A program made the position numbers and the translations under genes. Source: Panopea generosa (Eukaryota > Mollusca > Bivalvia > Adapedonta > Hiatellidae). Taken from it: a stretch of 64,000 bases of DNA. The stretch lies in NCBI GenBank assembly GCA_029582155.1, contig CM055907.1, positions 34,994,492 through 35,058,491 on the forward strand, in the 5' to 3' direction. The notes beneath the pieces are model-generated. The model was not told where the DNA came from. It saw only the letters and a list, made by a program, of their open reading frames with translations, and did no database searches. Positions within the stretch are counted from its first letter, which is position 1, and each line of letters opens with the position of its first letter. Positions 10,901 to 22,720 of this stretch are shown here, one piece after another.

Positions 10901-13582
10901 GCGCTGAAATACATTGAAATCCATATACGATCATGTCAACTGTAGCAATTTTCAGAATATATGCTGAAAAACATTGAAATTCATATACGATATTGTCAAC
11001 TATAGTTTAGCAAAATATGCGCTGAAATACATTGAAATCCGTATACAATAATGTCAACTATAGTAAATCAGAAAATGCGCTGAAATACATTGAAATTCAT
11101 ATACGATCATGTCAACTGTAGCAATTTTCAGAATATGCGCTGAAATACATTGATATTCATATACGATCATGTCAACTGTAGCAATTTTCAGAATATGTGC
11201 TGAAAAACATTGAAATTCATATACGATCATCTCAACCGTAGCAATTTTCAGAATATGCGCTGAAATACATTGAAATTCATATACGATCATGTCAACTGTA
11301 GCAATTTTCAGAATATGTGCTGAAAAACATTGAAATTCATATACGATCATGTCAACTGTAGCAATTTTCAGAATATACGTTGAAATACATTGAAATTCAT
11401 ATACGATATTGTCAACTATAGCAAAATATGCGCTGAAATACATTGAAATCCATATACAATAATGTCAACTATCATAAAGCAGAAAATGCGCTGAAATACA
11501 TTGAAATTCGTATACGATCATGTCAACTGTAGCAATTTTCAGAATATGTGCTGAAATACATTGAAATTCATATACGATCATGTCAACTGTAGCAATTTTC
11601 AGAATATGCGCTGAAATACATTGAAATCCATATACGATAATGTCAACTATAGTAAAGCAGAATATGCGCTGGCTGAAATACATTGAAATTCATATACGAT
11701 CATGTCAACTGTAGCAATTTTCAGAATATGCGCTGAAATACATTGAAATCCATTTACGATCATGTCAACTGTAGCAATTTTCAGAATATATGCTGAAAAA
11801 CATTGAAATTCATATACGATATTGTCAACTATAGTTTAGCAAAATATGCGCTGAAATACATTGAAATTCATATACAATAATGTCAACTATAGTAAAGCAG
11901 AAAATGCGCTGAAATACATTGAAATTCGTATACGATCATGTCAACTGTAGCAATTTTCAGAATATACGCTGAAATACATTGAAATTCATATACGATCATG
12001 TCAACTGTAGCAATTTTCAGAATATGCGCTGAAATACATTGAAATTCATATACGATCATGTCAACTGTAGCAATTTTCAGAATATGCACCGAAATAAATT
12101 AAAATCCATATACGATAATGTCAACTATAGTCGAATAGCAAAATATGTACTGAAAACCATTGAAATAAGTAACGTTTTTTATATATATAACTGTTACAGT
12201 ATTGCCAAACAGAGCTTAGTTTCGTAATAGGTAATCAAAGCTATTGTTATCAATGAGAGATATATAGAATACAACGAAACTGTTAACAAAATGAATATGT
12301 TAAAACCTTTGTCACCACCGTCGTAAGTCGTAACCCTCATTGATTGTTATAAATCTTTTCATATCACATCATTTAAATATACGTGTATGTATAAACAGTA
12401 CACACTACACAGTTAGATTACAAAGGTTTACTTAATATATACATACATTACAATACAGCATTCACAGTTTCTATATAGTGCTAGAAGCTGGAAACAAATG
12501 TGTTTAATTGAAACACTATCTTCATTGCATGAGTTGGACGATCTCAATATGAATATATCTGAGTAGAACCCCCCCCCCCCCCCACTCCCCCTTTTGCAAA
12601 AAACAGACAAACTATCGCACATAAAGTTTTTGGCCAAACCTGGGCTTGAACGAACGTTGAAAATAGAATGAAGAAATATCACATACACCAGTAATATTGC
12701 CTACGCAAGTTTTTAAGTCATGAACTTTTTAATTTGAAAGTTAAACGTGTCACTGAGACGAACCGTTGTTGTAATTGAAAAAAAAATGAATTTATTTTTT
12801 CTAACTGTAACAATTTCTTAAATAAAATGGAAACAACGGTGTGAAGACAATAATCAAGCGATATCAGAAACTAAAGTTGTGCGCTTTGTTATTGTGGGAG
12901 AATAATGGTAACACTAAACAAGCTTTGGTCGCTTATTACTGGGTAAACATTGTGTGTATGGGGGATTTATTCTTCGTTATACTAACTGATCGGAGATGGA
13001 TCGCAATCTAAAATAAGCTTGTTTAATACGTTGATAAACAACGTAAAACATAAATGACGCAATTTAAGTGTGTTCTCTTGAACCTTTCATCAATACCTTA
13101 AACTATTAAAGGTATTATATTTCAACATTTGATTCATTAAACTTGAGCATTATTGAGATGTTAATATTGTCAAACGATCATGTTTTATATAAATCTTGTA
13201 TTTTAATATCTTGATCATTATGGCTTATCTGCTACGATTCTTAAACAATGCTTGTAATTGCAATACGATGTAATTAGAACCTTTTAATTGCCATTTCTGT
13301 TTCAAATATTTAATTCCTGCAGCTTTTAATCAGTAATTCAACCAAATACTTTCATTTCAGGTTATACAAATGTATAAAATTCACGTCACCAAAAATCCAG
13401 GACAATTATCAGCCACGTCTTCATTTTTATGTATTTTCCAAGGATTTGGGCGCTTGACCACGTCAATACTTACAACAGGAGATGACGTAATGATATATAC
13501 ATTTGTCGTCATAAGTTTATTTAATTTGCTTTTATTCTTGCAAGTTTTATATTATAGGCGACAATTAAAGAAAACTATGTAG
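4910..13582 (+). CDS. MPDU1: MPDU1 homologue (mannose-P-dolichol utilization defect 1), last four coding exons
   Basis: Joined exons 4910-4975, 6042-6174, 8677-8881 and 13361-13582 give 207 residues ending at TAG. All internal junctions are AG/GT and keep frame. The product has a first PQ-loop (SQIPQIVKIL, Pro-Gln at residues 25-26), the SSWGE-like segment SAWGE across the second junction, several hydrophobic helices, a second loop region reading SMPAIF near residue 128, and the conserved NPGQLSA and GDDVM segments. This order matches MPDU1/Lec35 of the PQ-loop family. The family is an ER multispanning protein of about 250 residues, needed to use dolichol-P-mannose and dolichol-P-glucose in N-glycan, GPI-anchor and C-mannose synthesis. 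About 35 N-terminal residues are missing. They should lie in an upstream exon that I could not find in the window. The last intron holds about 2.8 kb of minisatellite. High confidence in identity. Confidence 0.93.
5017..5105 (-). mobile_element. fragment of third-type SINE body
   Basis: Plus-strand TGAAACAAGTTATTGCAATT and CCAGTACTTAGTATATGCGG resemble the body at 18860-18950. The tRNA head is absent. Lies in the first visible MPDU1 intron. Confidence 0.45.
6042..6174 (+). CDS. MPDU1: MPDU1 homologue, exon B (first PQ-loop)
   Basis: The acceptor is TTTATTTCTAG and the donor is GTAACG. The translation starts SQIPQIVKILRKRSASGVS, the PQ-loop signature, and continues through a helix to HKGYPV. 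It leaves AG as a split Ser codon that is completed by the T opening the next exon. Confidence 0.92.
7425..7559. repeat. 27-bp tandem repeat, 5 copies
   Basis: Five copies of a unit containing AAACGCTGGTTTGGTATGAG followed by ACACTCT, with one to two differences each. Located in the second MPDU1 intron. Confidence 0.93.
8285..8515 (+). mobile_element. SINE copy with collapsed tRNA head
   Basis: It shares ATTCAAGTGGGAAA, GTGCTCGAG-like, AGGTTAACTGATCG and TTAGCC blocks, in order, with the copy at 41854. The tRNA head is shortened: A-box-like AAGCTCAGTC runs straight into B-box-like AATCCCCGACC. It lies in the second MPDU1 intron. A related tail piece occurs at 9213-9290. Confidence 0.75.
8677..8881 (+). 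CDS. MPDU1: MPDU1 homologue, exon C
   Basis: The acceptor is CGGTTTTCAG and the donor is GTAAGT. The exon encodes AWGENIVLMHQNVVLV, then three hydrophobic stretches, ending in SMPAIFVSR at a phase-0 junction. The pattern agrees residue by residue with the middle of the family. The Gln of the second PQ motif is replaced by Ala, as also occurs in vertebrate MPDU1. Confidence 0.93.
9318..9755. repeat. 48-bp tandem array, about 9 copies
   Basis: The unit contains AAATAACACACCACTGTCAA and CAGACGATCTGCAGAATATA. Because 48 is a multiple of 3 and the unit has few stops, reading frames stay open on both strands. These are artefacts of periodicity. The array lies in the last MPDU1 intron. Confidence 0.95.
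9838..12165. repeat. 58/60-bp satellite array with a 418-bp higher-order period
   Basis: The main monomer (60 bp) contains GAAATACATTGAAATTCATA, TACGATCATGTCAACTGTAG and CAATTTTCAGAATATGCGCT. A shorter variant ends in ACTATAGTAAAGCAG. Blocks of about seven monomers repeat: the marker GAAAATGCGCTGAAATACAT falls at about 10235, 10653, 11071, 11482 and 11900 (steps of 418, 418, 411, 418). Long minus-strand frames here are periodicity artefacts. The array is in the last MPDU1 intron. Confidence 0.97.
12569..12599. repeat. poly-C tract
   Basis: Fifteen C followed by A, C, T, five C and T4, in the last MPDU1 intron. Confidence 0.9.
13361..13582 (+). CDS. MPDU1: MPDU1 homologue, terminal coding exon D
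   Basis: The acceptor is TTTCATTTCAG. Reading in phase 0 the exon gives VIQMYKIHVTKNPGQLSATS, a helix, TTGDDVMIYTFVV, a last helix and a basic tail (YYRRQLKKTM), then TAG. It matches the C-terminal quarter of MPDU1, including its basic, ER-retention-like end. It is separated from exon C by a 4.5-kb intron filled with tandem repeats. Confidence 0.93.
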   Translation, partial: VIQMYKIHVTKNPGQLSATSSFLCIFQGFGRLTTSILTTGDDVMIYTFVVISLFNLLLFLQVLYYRRQLKKTM

Positions 13583-14049
13583 CAACTGTTTAGTACAATT
13601 GTGAATTTTGTGCATCATATTTCACAAACAACAACCAAAGTCGGCAAAAGATCTGCTACATACATATTATCTGTTCTCAAGTAATACAGTGTCAGCTCTA
13701 ACCATAGTGCTGTCCATCCACGTTTGTGTTATGCCAAATATTGTATTTAATGCTCCCTTCTATGAAGCGTGGAAGTCTAAGTATAGCTCCAGATTGGTCG
13801 GTGATGTGTCAGTATCATGTGGCTGGGTAAATGTGCCACAGGCAAACGTTGCATATATACCACCACAGGCCAAGTTGAAAATATTCATTACAGTAATTGT
13901 GACATGAAAATATGTGGTGATTATGCAGCACTGTTCTGAAATGTTACTATTAATATATTATTTTATAGATAATGTCCAATTATTGCTAATGGTGCCATGT
14001 GGATACTTGTTTCCTATCCACTTGGTATTATGTTGTACTAAATGGTAAG
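13583..14049 (+). other. probable MPDU1 3' untranslated region and flank
   Basis: No AATAAA signal that I can assign with confidence. A frame at 13608-13907 has no recognisable protein. Confidence 0.4.
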
Positions 14050-15510
14050 AACAGTCCAATTTGGTGTCTTTAAGTGCCAGTTATTGATTGGAATGTGTAA
14101 CGGTTTCAATACAATTTACTTATCTATAATATAATTGACTGGAATGTGTAACTGTTTCACTACAACTTACATATGTATATATAATTGAGTGGAATGTGTG
14201 ACGGTTTCAACACAAGTTACCTGTGTATATATAATAGAGTACTACGTGTAACTGTTTCACAACCAGTTGCTTATCTATTATAAAATTGAGTGTAATGTGT
14301 ATATCTGTTTCAAAACAAGTTACCTGTGTATATATAATTGAGTGCAATGTATATTTGTTTCACAACAAGTTACATGTTTATATATAATTTAGTGCAATGC
14401 GTAACTATTTCACAACAAGTTACCTGTGTATATATGATTGAGTGAAACGTGTAACTGTTTCACAACAAGTTACCTGTATATATATAATTGAGTGCAATGT
14501 GTAACTGTTTCACAACAAGTTACCTGTGTATATATAATTGAATGCATTGTGTAACTGTTTCACAACAAGTTACCTGTGTATATATAATTGAATGCAATGT
14601 GTAACTGTTTCACAACAAGTTACTTGTGTATATATAATTGAGTGCAATGTGTCACTTTTTCTTAACAAGTTACCTGTGTTTATATAATTGAGTGAAATGT
14701 GTAACTGTTTCACAACACGTTACCCGTGTATATATAATTGAGTGCAATGCGTAACTATTTCACAACAAGTTACCTGTGTATATATAATTGAGTGCAATGT
14801 GTAACTGTTTCACAACAAGTTGCATGTGTATATATAATTGAATGCAATGTGTAACTGTTTCACAACAAGTTGCATGTGTATATATAATTGAATGCAATGT
14901 GTAACTGTTTCACAACAAGTTACCTGTGCTTATATAATTGAGTGCAATGTGTAACTGTTTCACAACAAGTTACCTGTGTATATATAATTGAATGCAATGT
15001 TTAACTGTTTCACAGCAAGTTACCTGTGTATATATAATTGAGTGCAATGTGTAACTTTTTCTTAACAAGTTACCTGTGTTTATATAATTGAGTGCAGTGT
15101 GTAACTGTTTCACAACACGTTACCCGTGTATATATAATTGAGTGCAATGTGTAACTGTTTCACAACACGTTACCTGTGTATATATAATTGTGTGCAATGT
15201 GTAACTGTTTCAATACACGTTACTTATGTATTTATAATTGAGTACAATGTGCAACCATTTCAATAAAAGTTATCTAGGTGTATATGTTAAGTGCAATGAA
15301 TAAGTTTTCAATATAGGATAACTATATATATATACTCGAATGTATTGTGTAACCATGACAATGCAAGTTTACCTATGTATATATAAATTAGTGCAATATA
15401 TAACTTTTTTCAATGCGATATACTTTTGGATATATAATTGAGTGCAATGTCTAACTATTTCAACACAAGTTACTGATATATATATATATATATATAATTG
15501 AGTGCTATGT
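14050..15510. repeat. 50-bp tandem array, about 28 copies
   Basis: The unit contains TATATATAATTGAGTGCAAT, GTGTAACTGTTTCACAACAA and GTTACCTGTG. The middle copies are nearly identical; both ends are diverged and the right end runs into a short TA repeat. The array begins about 470 bp downstream of the MPDU1 stop. Confidence 0.95.
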
Positions 15511-16703
15511 ATATGTTTTCAAGAGAAGTTGCGTGTGGACATATTATAATCAAATTGTCAATATGTAACTGTTTTAAAAAAAACTTATGTATTATATACT
15601 CTTTTCAAAACAAAATTTTGTTTGACGTATATACCATCCGTTATTATAAAGTACATGATTTTATCAGATGTATATGTGTATATGTATTCCGTCCATGAAC
15701 ACACAAAGGTATATTTGATAATTAAACAAATCCTTAATACATAAGTTGTTATATTGTTTTTCTCCCCAAATCACAACGGTTACTATAAACTTATCAGTAA
15801 CTGCGTACTGCTGAATCGTCCCACACAGCAATTAATTTTTCACTGTTCTACATAGAGAGGAACACTGGATACATTACCAATCGTTCTACAAGTGCCTTGT
15901 TCCCATAGATAGTTCTCTCTTTGACCAATTATGCAGAAATAAACATTTGATTGACCAGGGTTTTTTTTTTACAATTTCGATGGTTTGATAATACCTCTTC
16001 ATTTTTTTTAAATACTGCCCATTTGTTGCAGGGTATCAACATTTTATGCATTTTCAACAAAAATAATACCCAACCACTTTACACATATCTAATTTCTTGG
16101 ACGTAAGAATCTTGCTACCGTCATGTTATGGATGTTATTTAGACCTAACTCCATTTTAATGGTATTTTATTCCACGTGGTTCTGAGACAGAATATGACCT
16201 TTATCGTTTACTACAGAGAAATGGGACTCTTCTAAATGAGTGTAATGTATTTTTGTCTTATTCTTTATTGTGATTGAAATTGCGTTCCCTCTGCGGCTCC
16301 AGGGTATCAAATGAGTGATTGCAAGAGTAGGGTCTCGTGCCTGTTGTATGGTGACAGCATTGAGGACCATTTTGTTAAAGATCTGCAGTTCATCTCGTAT
16401 CAATGTTCTAATTTAGATTCGTGTGTTGCCTTTTTTCTATAATACGTGTGTTCTTGTGTTATTTTTGTACATTTAGATCGACTGATAACTGGACTATCCA
16501 ATCCATCTATACTTCATATATCCAGCATAAACAAGTGTGCCGTAAAACCCAAGTCCATTCTATCATTCCGTTTGGGATATTTCAGTATTTCATTTTGTTA
16601 ATCGATTAAATTATTTTTTTACTATATCTCTATTACAATACGCTAAATAAAAAGTCGAAAATCTAAAAGATTACATGTAGTACCGATTATAACACTTTTT
16701 ATG
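15511..16703. other. gene-free stretch
   Basis: AT-rich. A 78-residue minus frame at 16167-16403 has no family signature. Confidence 0.4.
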
Positions 16704-18318
16704 TAGCTACACTAACATCTTTGAAAACGCACACTCATATTTGATGATTTTAATACAGAAGACGGTGTTAAAATTTCATGAAATTTGGAACAAATGGTAA
16801 TCAATATCACATACATCATCTGTATGAATTTTATTTTAACACATAACAATTTGACGTAGTTTACGAAACTTCCACTGTCACTAGGTCAAAACACAAAATT
16901 CAATATCGTGTGTATGGACCATTAGCTGCAAGACATCCTGTGCATCGACGCCTCATAGACAAAATGACTGCGGCAATTTGATGCTGTGGGATAATTGCCC
17001 ATTCTTGTAAGAGTGCACGGCACAATTCACGCACTGTGGCGGGTGATGGAGCACGAGAACGAATGCGACGACCAAGCTCGTCCAAGACATGTTCAATGGG
17101 AGCCATGTCTGGGAAAAGCGAAGGCCATTCCAAGCAAGCAATGTTATTTTGTTGGAGAAAATTTGTGGTACGTCTGGCACGATGCGCAGGCGCATTATCA
17201 TATTGAGGTAAAGGTCCGCCACGAGGCCTACAAAAGAAAGATAAATAGGACGGAACACGTCAATCAATGTACGACTGTGCTTTAACTTTCGCTGAAACAC
17301 AAACAATAGTGTTTTGCGGAACTGAGTTATCCAAGCCCATACATGAACACTACCACCTGCCAACCGGTTATGTTTAAGAACACAATATTCGGAAAAAACG
17401 TTCACTGCGTATCCGATAAAAGCGGGTGCGTCCATCAGCATAACTGACATCAAACTTGGATTCGTCTGAAAATACAACAAAACCCTTTTGCCTCTGTGTG
17501 AAACCATGATGCTTCCACGCCCAATTTACACGTGCACGTTACGTTTATGTCCGTCGGTCAATGCAGCAACTTTCTTTGGTCTACTACACCGTAAACCCTT
17601 CTCCTAACAGTAATTGGACGGATTGGGCGCCTGAGGGCAAAAACAAAAGGAACAAAAGTTGTGGAAATGGACGGGAAGTAAGGGTCATATTTTTAAACAA
17701 AGCAAGTAAATATCTATGATGTTTTACATGTTACATACCCATGCCTTCGTAGCATTCTTCTAGCTGTAGTGGATGATGGAAGCGGTATCTTCGGTGCAAC
17801 ATCCGCATAGTGGCATCCTGTCTCCTGGTCGTAGCACGGCATTGACCTGGTTTAGGTCGATCTTTCACGCTCCCAGTTTACATATAACGTGCTTGCAATC
17901 TTACAATTGCTAAGTGATGACAGTTGAAATGATTTGCCACTGCCCGACCACTTATTCTGGCACGCAGCAGCCCAATAGCCTGAGAACTGCTATTTTCAGA
18001 GAGTCGTGACATAATATCCGTTGTGTCAGTTCAAGTGGAAATGGTGTTTCTCGAATTAAAAATCGACTGTGTACATGTTCCATGTTGAAAATGACCGTTT
18101 GCCCGATTGACCCTTGCAGCATGTGAAAAAAGTGATAAAGCGTACAAAGCCATGTAAATGACTATAATATTGATGAAAAAATGTGTGAACACACTGTGCG
18201 AATAGTTAGGTTACCTAGTACAAAGATGCTATTTATCGTTTTATTTTTCATTTGAAGGATTTTAACTGAAATATGGAAGTTTAAACATTGGTGCGTTTTC
18301 AAAGTTGTTGAGTGTATA
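16704..18318 (-). mobile_element. Tc1-like DNA transposon, degenerate
   Basis: The ends carry an exact 14-bp inverted pair, CTTTGAAAACGCAC at 16719-16732 and its complement at 18291-18304, inside longer imperfect inverted repeats. A broken Tc1-type transposase on the minus strand lies between them. Length about 1.6 kb, normal for Tc1 elements. Confidence 0.87.
16900..18012 (-). pseudogene. Tc1-like transposase, broken
   Basis: The minus strand starts near ATG 18012 with MSRLSENSSSQAIGLLRARI, then a helix-turn-helix region (GRAVANHFNCHHLAIVRLQ, GSVKDRPKPGQCRATTRRQD). It has an in-frame stop, several frame breaks and an apparent extra segment around 17640-17740. The DDE C-terminus is in the frame at 17133-16900: FPDMAPIEHVLDELGRR and a tail ending GPYTRY, which is the classic end of Tc1 transposases. 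Cut-and-paste enzyme, dead here. Confidence 0.9.
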
Positions 18319-18844
18319 TTAAACACTCTGGTCTCGTTTCGAGGTTAGAACATGTCAAAGCAAGAGTTTTTGATATTATTGAAATATGTTTTTTCTCTTA
18401 AATGTTTGAAAATCAGCAGTGATACTTAATACACCAAGTTAAAGGATCATTGCAATGAAGATTATAAAGAGCAATTGTCGAATACAGCGGTTGCGTATTA
18501 CATGTAAATTCCCATCCGAACATGTTCTATGTACCTGATCAATGTGTTTGAAATTAGCTGACGCTACTATTAAGAGAGTTTTGCTTTTTTCTTGGTACAG
18601 AAATGTTTTTTACTTATATACCATGTCCGTTTTTCGTAGTTTTGGTGAAAATTAATTTTGTGAGTCGTTTAAGTTAAACAAGTGCTAAAGCAAACTATAC
18701 AAACCATAACATATATTTCCACCATTTTCAAGTTCGTTTTGAGTTCTGTGTTTGTGACAAAATATTCCAGTAGGAATACATGAATTATTGAATACCAGCA
18801 CATGGGGCATTCACACTCTCTCCAGATGCATACTATATATCTAT

Positions 18845-19055
18845 TTTTTTAAACTTACCAGTTTACCTCCGTTATGAAACAAGTTCTTACAACTTAGACA
18901 AATCACGCTCGAAGTCTTCCTGGGTAGAACCAGTACAAAGCATATGTGGAAAAAGTTTCTTGCTCTAGGACACCAAAAATAGCCGTGGCGGAGGATCGAA
19001 TCAACTACCCTCCGACCATGGGTTCGGTTCTCTACCACTGGAACACGCGCTCCAC
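18845..19055 (-). mobile_element. tRNA-derived SINE, third type
   Basis: On the minus strand: GTTCCAGTGGTAGAGAAC (A-box-like), TTGATTCGATCCTCC (B-box-like), then a body with GTACTGGTTCTACCCAGGAA. The body matches 57690-57850 and part of 5017-5100. Confidence 0.65.
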
Positions 19056-20214
19056 ACCTATACTTTTGTTAACCTCAGTTTATACTGTACCATGTAATAT
19101 CATAACAGTCGTTCGAAAGTGCAATCATTTAAAATATGCATATCAGAACAATAATGTTTTGCTTTATTGATCAGTGAATATTGTCTAATATATTTCATAT
19201 TTTTCAAAGTGCTTTCAGTAAAGTATTGATTCTCAAATTTCAAATTGCTTTTCAAATATTGCTAAAATGATGCCGCCGAACATTTGATCTAGCTATTCTC
19301 ACCTTATTGTCTTATTTTCATTTTATTACTACTCAAACTAAAAGGCTTTACGTCAGTTGATGAATTTCTGCTGTTCTAAGCAAATATTGAAAATTTTTGC
19401 TCTCAAGCTTTAATATTGCTGCGTATTATATGGCAATGATGGTTTTACTTCCCTATTATGAAGCATTATAATATCGATTATCTCTTTTTATAACAGATTG
19501 CCAACTCAGGAAAACTGTTACTTGAAACAAAAATAAGGCGCTTGTCAAATCAACATATATAACTGGATGTTTCAAAAATATGATCTGTAAATATTTCTCT
19601 CTCATCTCTTTTTTACAAACGCTGCACATTGTTTATATGGACCACGGACTTCATCCTATTTATGAAATAAATTTTACAATTGTTGTATACACACATGAAG
19701 CATGAATACGCTTTGCCGAATCAGAAAAAGGCCTAGTCATAACAATGGCATTGTCTTACAAACCCAAAAATGTTCCGTCTTCTCTGTCATTATCATTGCA
19801 TTTTGAGATGCATTTGGCATTGTTTTGTATCTAAGAGATAAATTATAAGATCATTCCAGAATAAATAACAGATAGACAAAGAATTTGCTCTGAAAAAAAA
19901 AAATGTTTTTCTTTAACAAGACACCATATTATTTGCCACAATACAAAGAACGTTAACTTTGACAAGAAAATATAGACATACTCCTTTTATAATCTTAATG
20001 TTAATTATATGATGTTCAGTTAAGATCAACGTGTCATCATATTGTATCATCGTGTGACAAAACGGTATAACAAAGGCCCTAATCGAACGCCATATTATTA
20101 AAATATCGTTTGTCGTATCAGCAAAATATAAAGTCATATGACGTTATACAAATGGTTGCCATGACAATGCTTCACACTGTGTGTCTAAGATAGTTATCAG
20201 CTCTACTGGTCAAG

Positions 20215-20715
20215 GGCCAGAAGCGCATATGTTATGGTTATGTGTCCGTCGTCCTTGTCAAGTATCATTCAGTTAACTTGTAGACGCAATAGCACCCCGA
20301 TTTTTCACATTTAATCGTAACTAAATGTGCACAGAAGTTATATAACCAGAAAATCTCGGACTAGCGTAATTTGACCACAAATGCCTTCTCCACAAGGCTT
20401 ATAATAACATTTTTGTAAACATTTTCTTTGACAGTTCAAGCCATAGACTCTACGTGTAGCATTGCATGGAGGTCCCCTCAAAAGGTTGTTGAAGTCGGGC
20501 ATTTTAGTGTCAAATTGTCATCGGCGGCGGGGCCACTGTTTCATACATAACTATATAGGAAATTACTGTTAGACAGGTAACAGCACCCCCATTTTTCAAC
20601 ATTGAATCTTAACCAAATTTCCACTGAAGTTAAAAACCACAATATATCGGACAAGTATTTAAACCAGAGGGAATTGATTACCAATGCAACCGCAACAGGC
20701 TTTATAAGTATTTTA
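20215..20715. repeat. two diverged copies of a dispersed repeat
   Basis: Blocks ATAGCACCCCGATTTTTCAC ... GAAAATCTCGGAC (about 20285-20365) and AACAGCACCCCCATTTTTCA ... AATATATCGGAC (about 20577-20652) align over about 80-130 bp. Both are followed by a CAAGGCTT/ACAGGCTT end. Confidence 0.55.
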
Positions 20716-20754
20716 AAGGAAATTTAAAAATCATTTTCACTGGAAGTTACTTGC

Positions 20755-20955
20755 TTCATGGCCTAGTGGTTAAGGCGTCCGCCTCGGCAGCGGGAGGTAG
20801 AAGGTTTGAATCTCAGTTGAAGCACTTGGAATTTTCCTGATGCGGCCGGTTGCTCACCAAGCAGCTTTTGGAAAGTGACTGTATACAGCATAAAGGTGTC
20901 TCATAAGCCCGGTGTGGCTGTCCCTTTCAATAAGGGTGACACTATGATAAACAAA
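20755..20955 (+). mobile_element. tRNA-derived SINE, second type
   Basis: TGGCCTAGTGGTTAAGGCGT (A box) and AGGTTTGAATCTC (B box), followed by a body with ATGCGGCCGGTTGCTCACCA and GGTGTGGCTGTCCCTTTCAA. The variable-arm spacing resembles a Leu/Ser-type tRNA. Confidence 0.7.
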
Positions 20956-22584
20956 CACTTTACTGTTTACTTTTGCATGTTACGTGCATAGAAAAAGATC
21001 TAAAATCCTATGCCAAAGAAATCATATCATCTAACGTAAAAAAATGACTCAGAAAAATTCATGTAGTTCCTGTCAATGTTACATTTTTTGTGTTTTTTCT
21101 TTAATTTAGATATCGCATATTAAAAAAATAATACATGGTCGGAAAATAGACCAGAAGTTTCGTGGCTTTTGTAACACAGCAACAACTTATTCAATACTAG
21201 TAGTTGTTAGTTTAAAACAGAAATAGGGTGAAAATAGGCGGAGATCAACTATACATAACCCGCGAGTTGTAATACTGAGTGATAACTTTATCACATTATT
21301 ACGTCAGGACCTATCGGTCTATCGCCGGGAATGCCGGGAACAAACGAGTGCATGCAATGCTAGTATGGCGTCTACTGAAACAGGCCCGGAGTAATGCAAG
21401 TATGCTGAACACTGACCTGATAAATAGTTAGATATACTCATCTGTTCGACGATATATGAATTTGAATTAAATATTGCTTGTATGACAAGTTTGTTATACA
21501 ATAAATCACAGTTTTAATTATCATTATCATTACGAAATAGTTATAAATGATAAAAAATAGAATGATAGTTTGTCGATCCTGAAGAATATGTATTTATCAA
21601 AAAGGACAGAAATAAATCTAATAATTATACAATTATATAGTTCAATTTTTTATTTTATTTTTGTATTTATTAAAACAGGCTTCTTTTGGTATATTAATAC
21701 AAATAAAAGTAAAAGTTCCTATTTTGACGATGAAACTTTCTGATCAACCCTTCCTTAAGGCAAAGACGGCACTGGATCAATTAAACACAAAAACTACTTA
21801 CTAATAGACAACTATATTACGAATAAACTCAAGTTACTGTTTGGTACCTCGTCATTTTATTAAAAAATGCAAATAACAACACGCGTAAAACATGATAATG
21901 ATAAGACACTCGGTAAAAATGTAGACAAGGTAAAGAAAAAACAGTATTAAAATGAAAATTGGGCCATGTGATAACTTTCTGACAAAAGTGTACTTAACTT
22001 AAAATACTAACAACTGTTACAGAAGGTTGCTAAAATACCTTTTTAACTTATGTTATAACACAACCTTAAAATAAAACATAGTTCAATCTATTAACTCAAA
22101 CCGGCGAGTTCAAGTTCCATTCAGTAGTATATTCAAAGCTTTTTACCCTCATCGGCTCCATCGGAGAAACTTGAGCACATCTGTCTATGCTCGTCAATAA
22201 CGTCCTTTCACGTTCTTTTGTTTATATGGTATCACCAAATACAAGCATAGTCCGTGTTTGTTTGTTTGTTGTTATTATTTTTTCTTAGGGTGTGTGAAAA
22301 TATACAACAAACCAATTCTAAAACCTTGTTATAGACATGTGAAAAAGCAATGTAATAAGCAATACTCACAAAATGTTTTCATGTACATAATGTGTATGTA
22401 TGACCTTTCAAATAATGACAAAAATCATATCACGGGATACGGGGAGGAAAACGGAATAATGTTTACGCCAGCGATATCACCCAAAGTACATGTATTGGCA
22501 ATGAACTTGCGTTCTGATATGTCCAATATACTAACATTTGTGTGTTTTTTAACACGTTGATTGGCTTTAGAACAGCGCTTCAGA

Positions 22585-22720
22585 GTATTAATGTGTACAT
22601 GTGTTGATATGCATGCGTTAATATGAATGTGTTAATACGCATTTGTTAATATTATAATACATGACTGTCACAGTGATTTTGCTGTGTCAATATATGTGTG
22701 TTAATATGCATATATTGTTT
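22585..22720. repeat. degenerate GTTAATATGCATGT repeat
   Basis: Six or more loose copies of TGTTAATATGCATGTGTT at about 16-25-bp spacing. Confidence 0.5.

Larger units (their letters stand above)
8882..13360 (+). other. last MPDU1 intron
   Basis: Bounded by GTAAGT and TTCATTTCAG, 4479 bp. About 60% is the 48-bp and 58/60-bp arrays; the rest is AT-rich. Confidence 0.85.

Noticed and set aside
11054..11443. 129-residue minus frame with a 20-residue repeat
   Set aside because: Artefact of the 60-bp monomer; the same peptide recurs in every array block and is broken by the 58-bp variants.
13608..13907. 99-residue frame downstream of MPDU1
   Set aside because: No domain and no splice context; probably 3' untranslated sequence.
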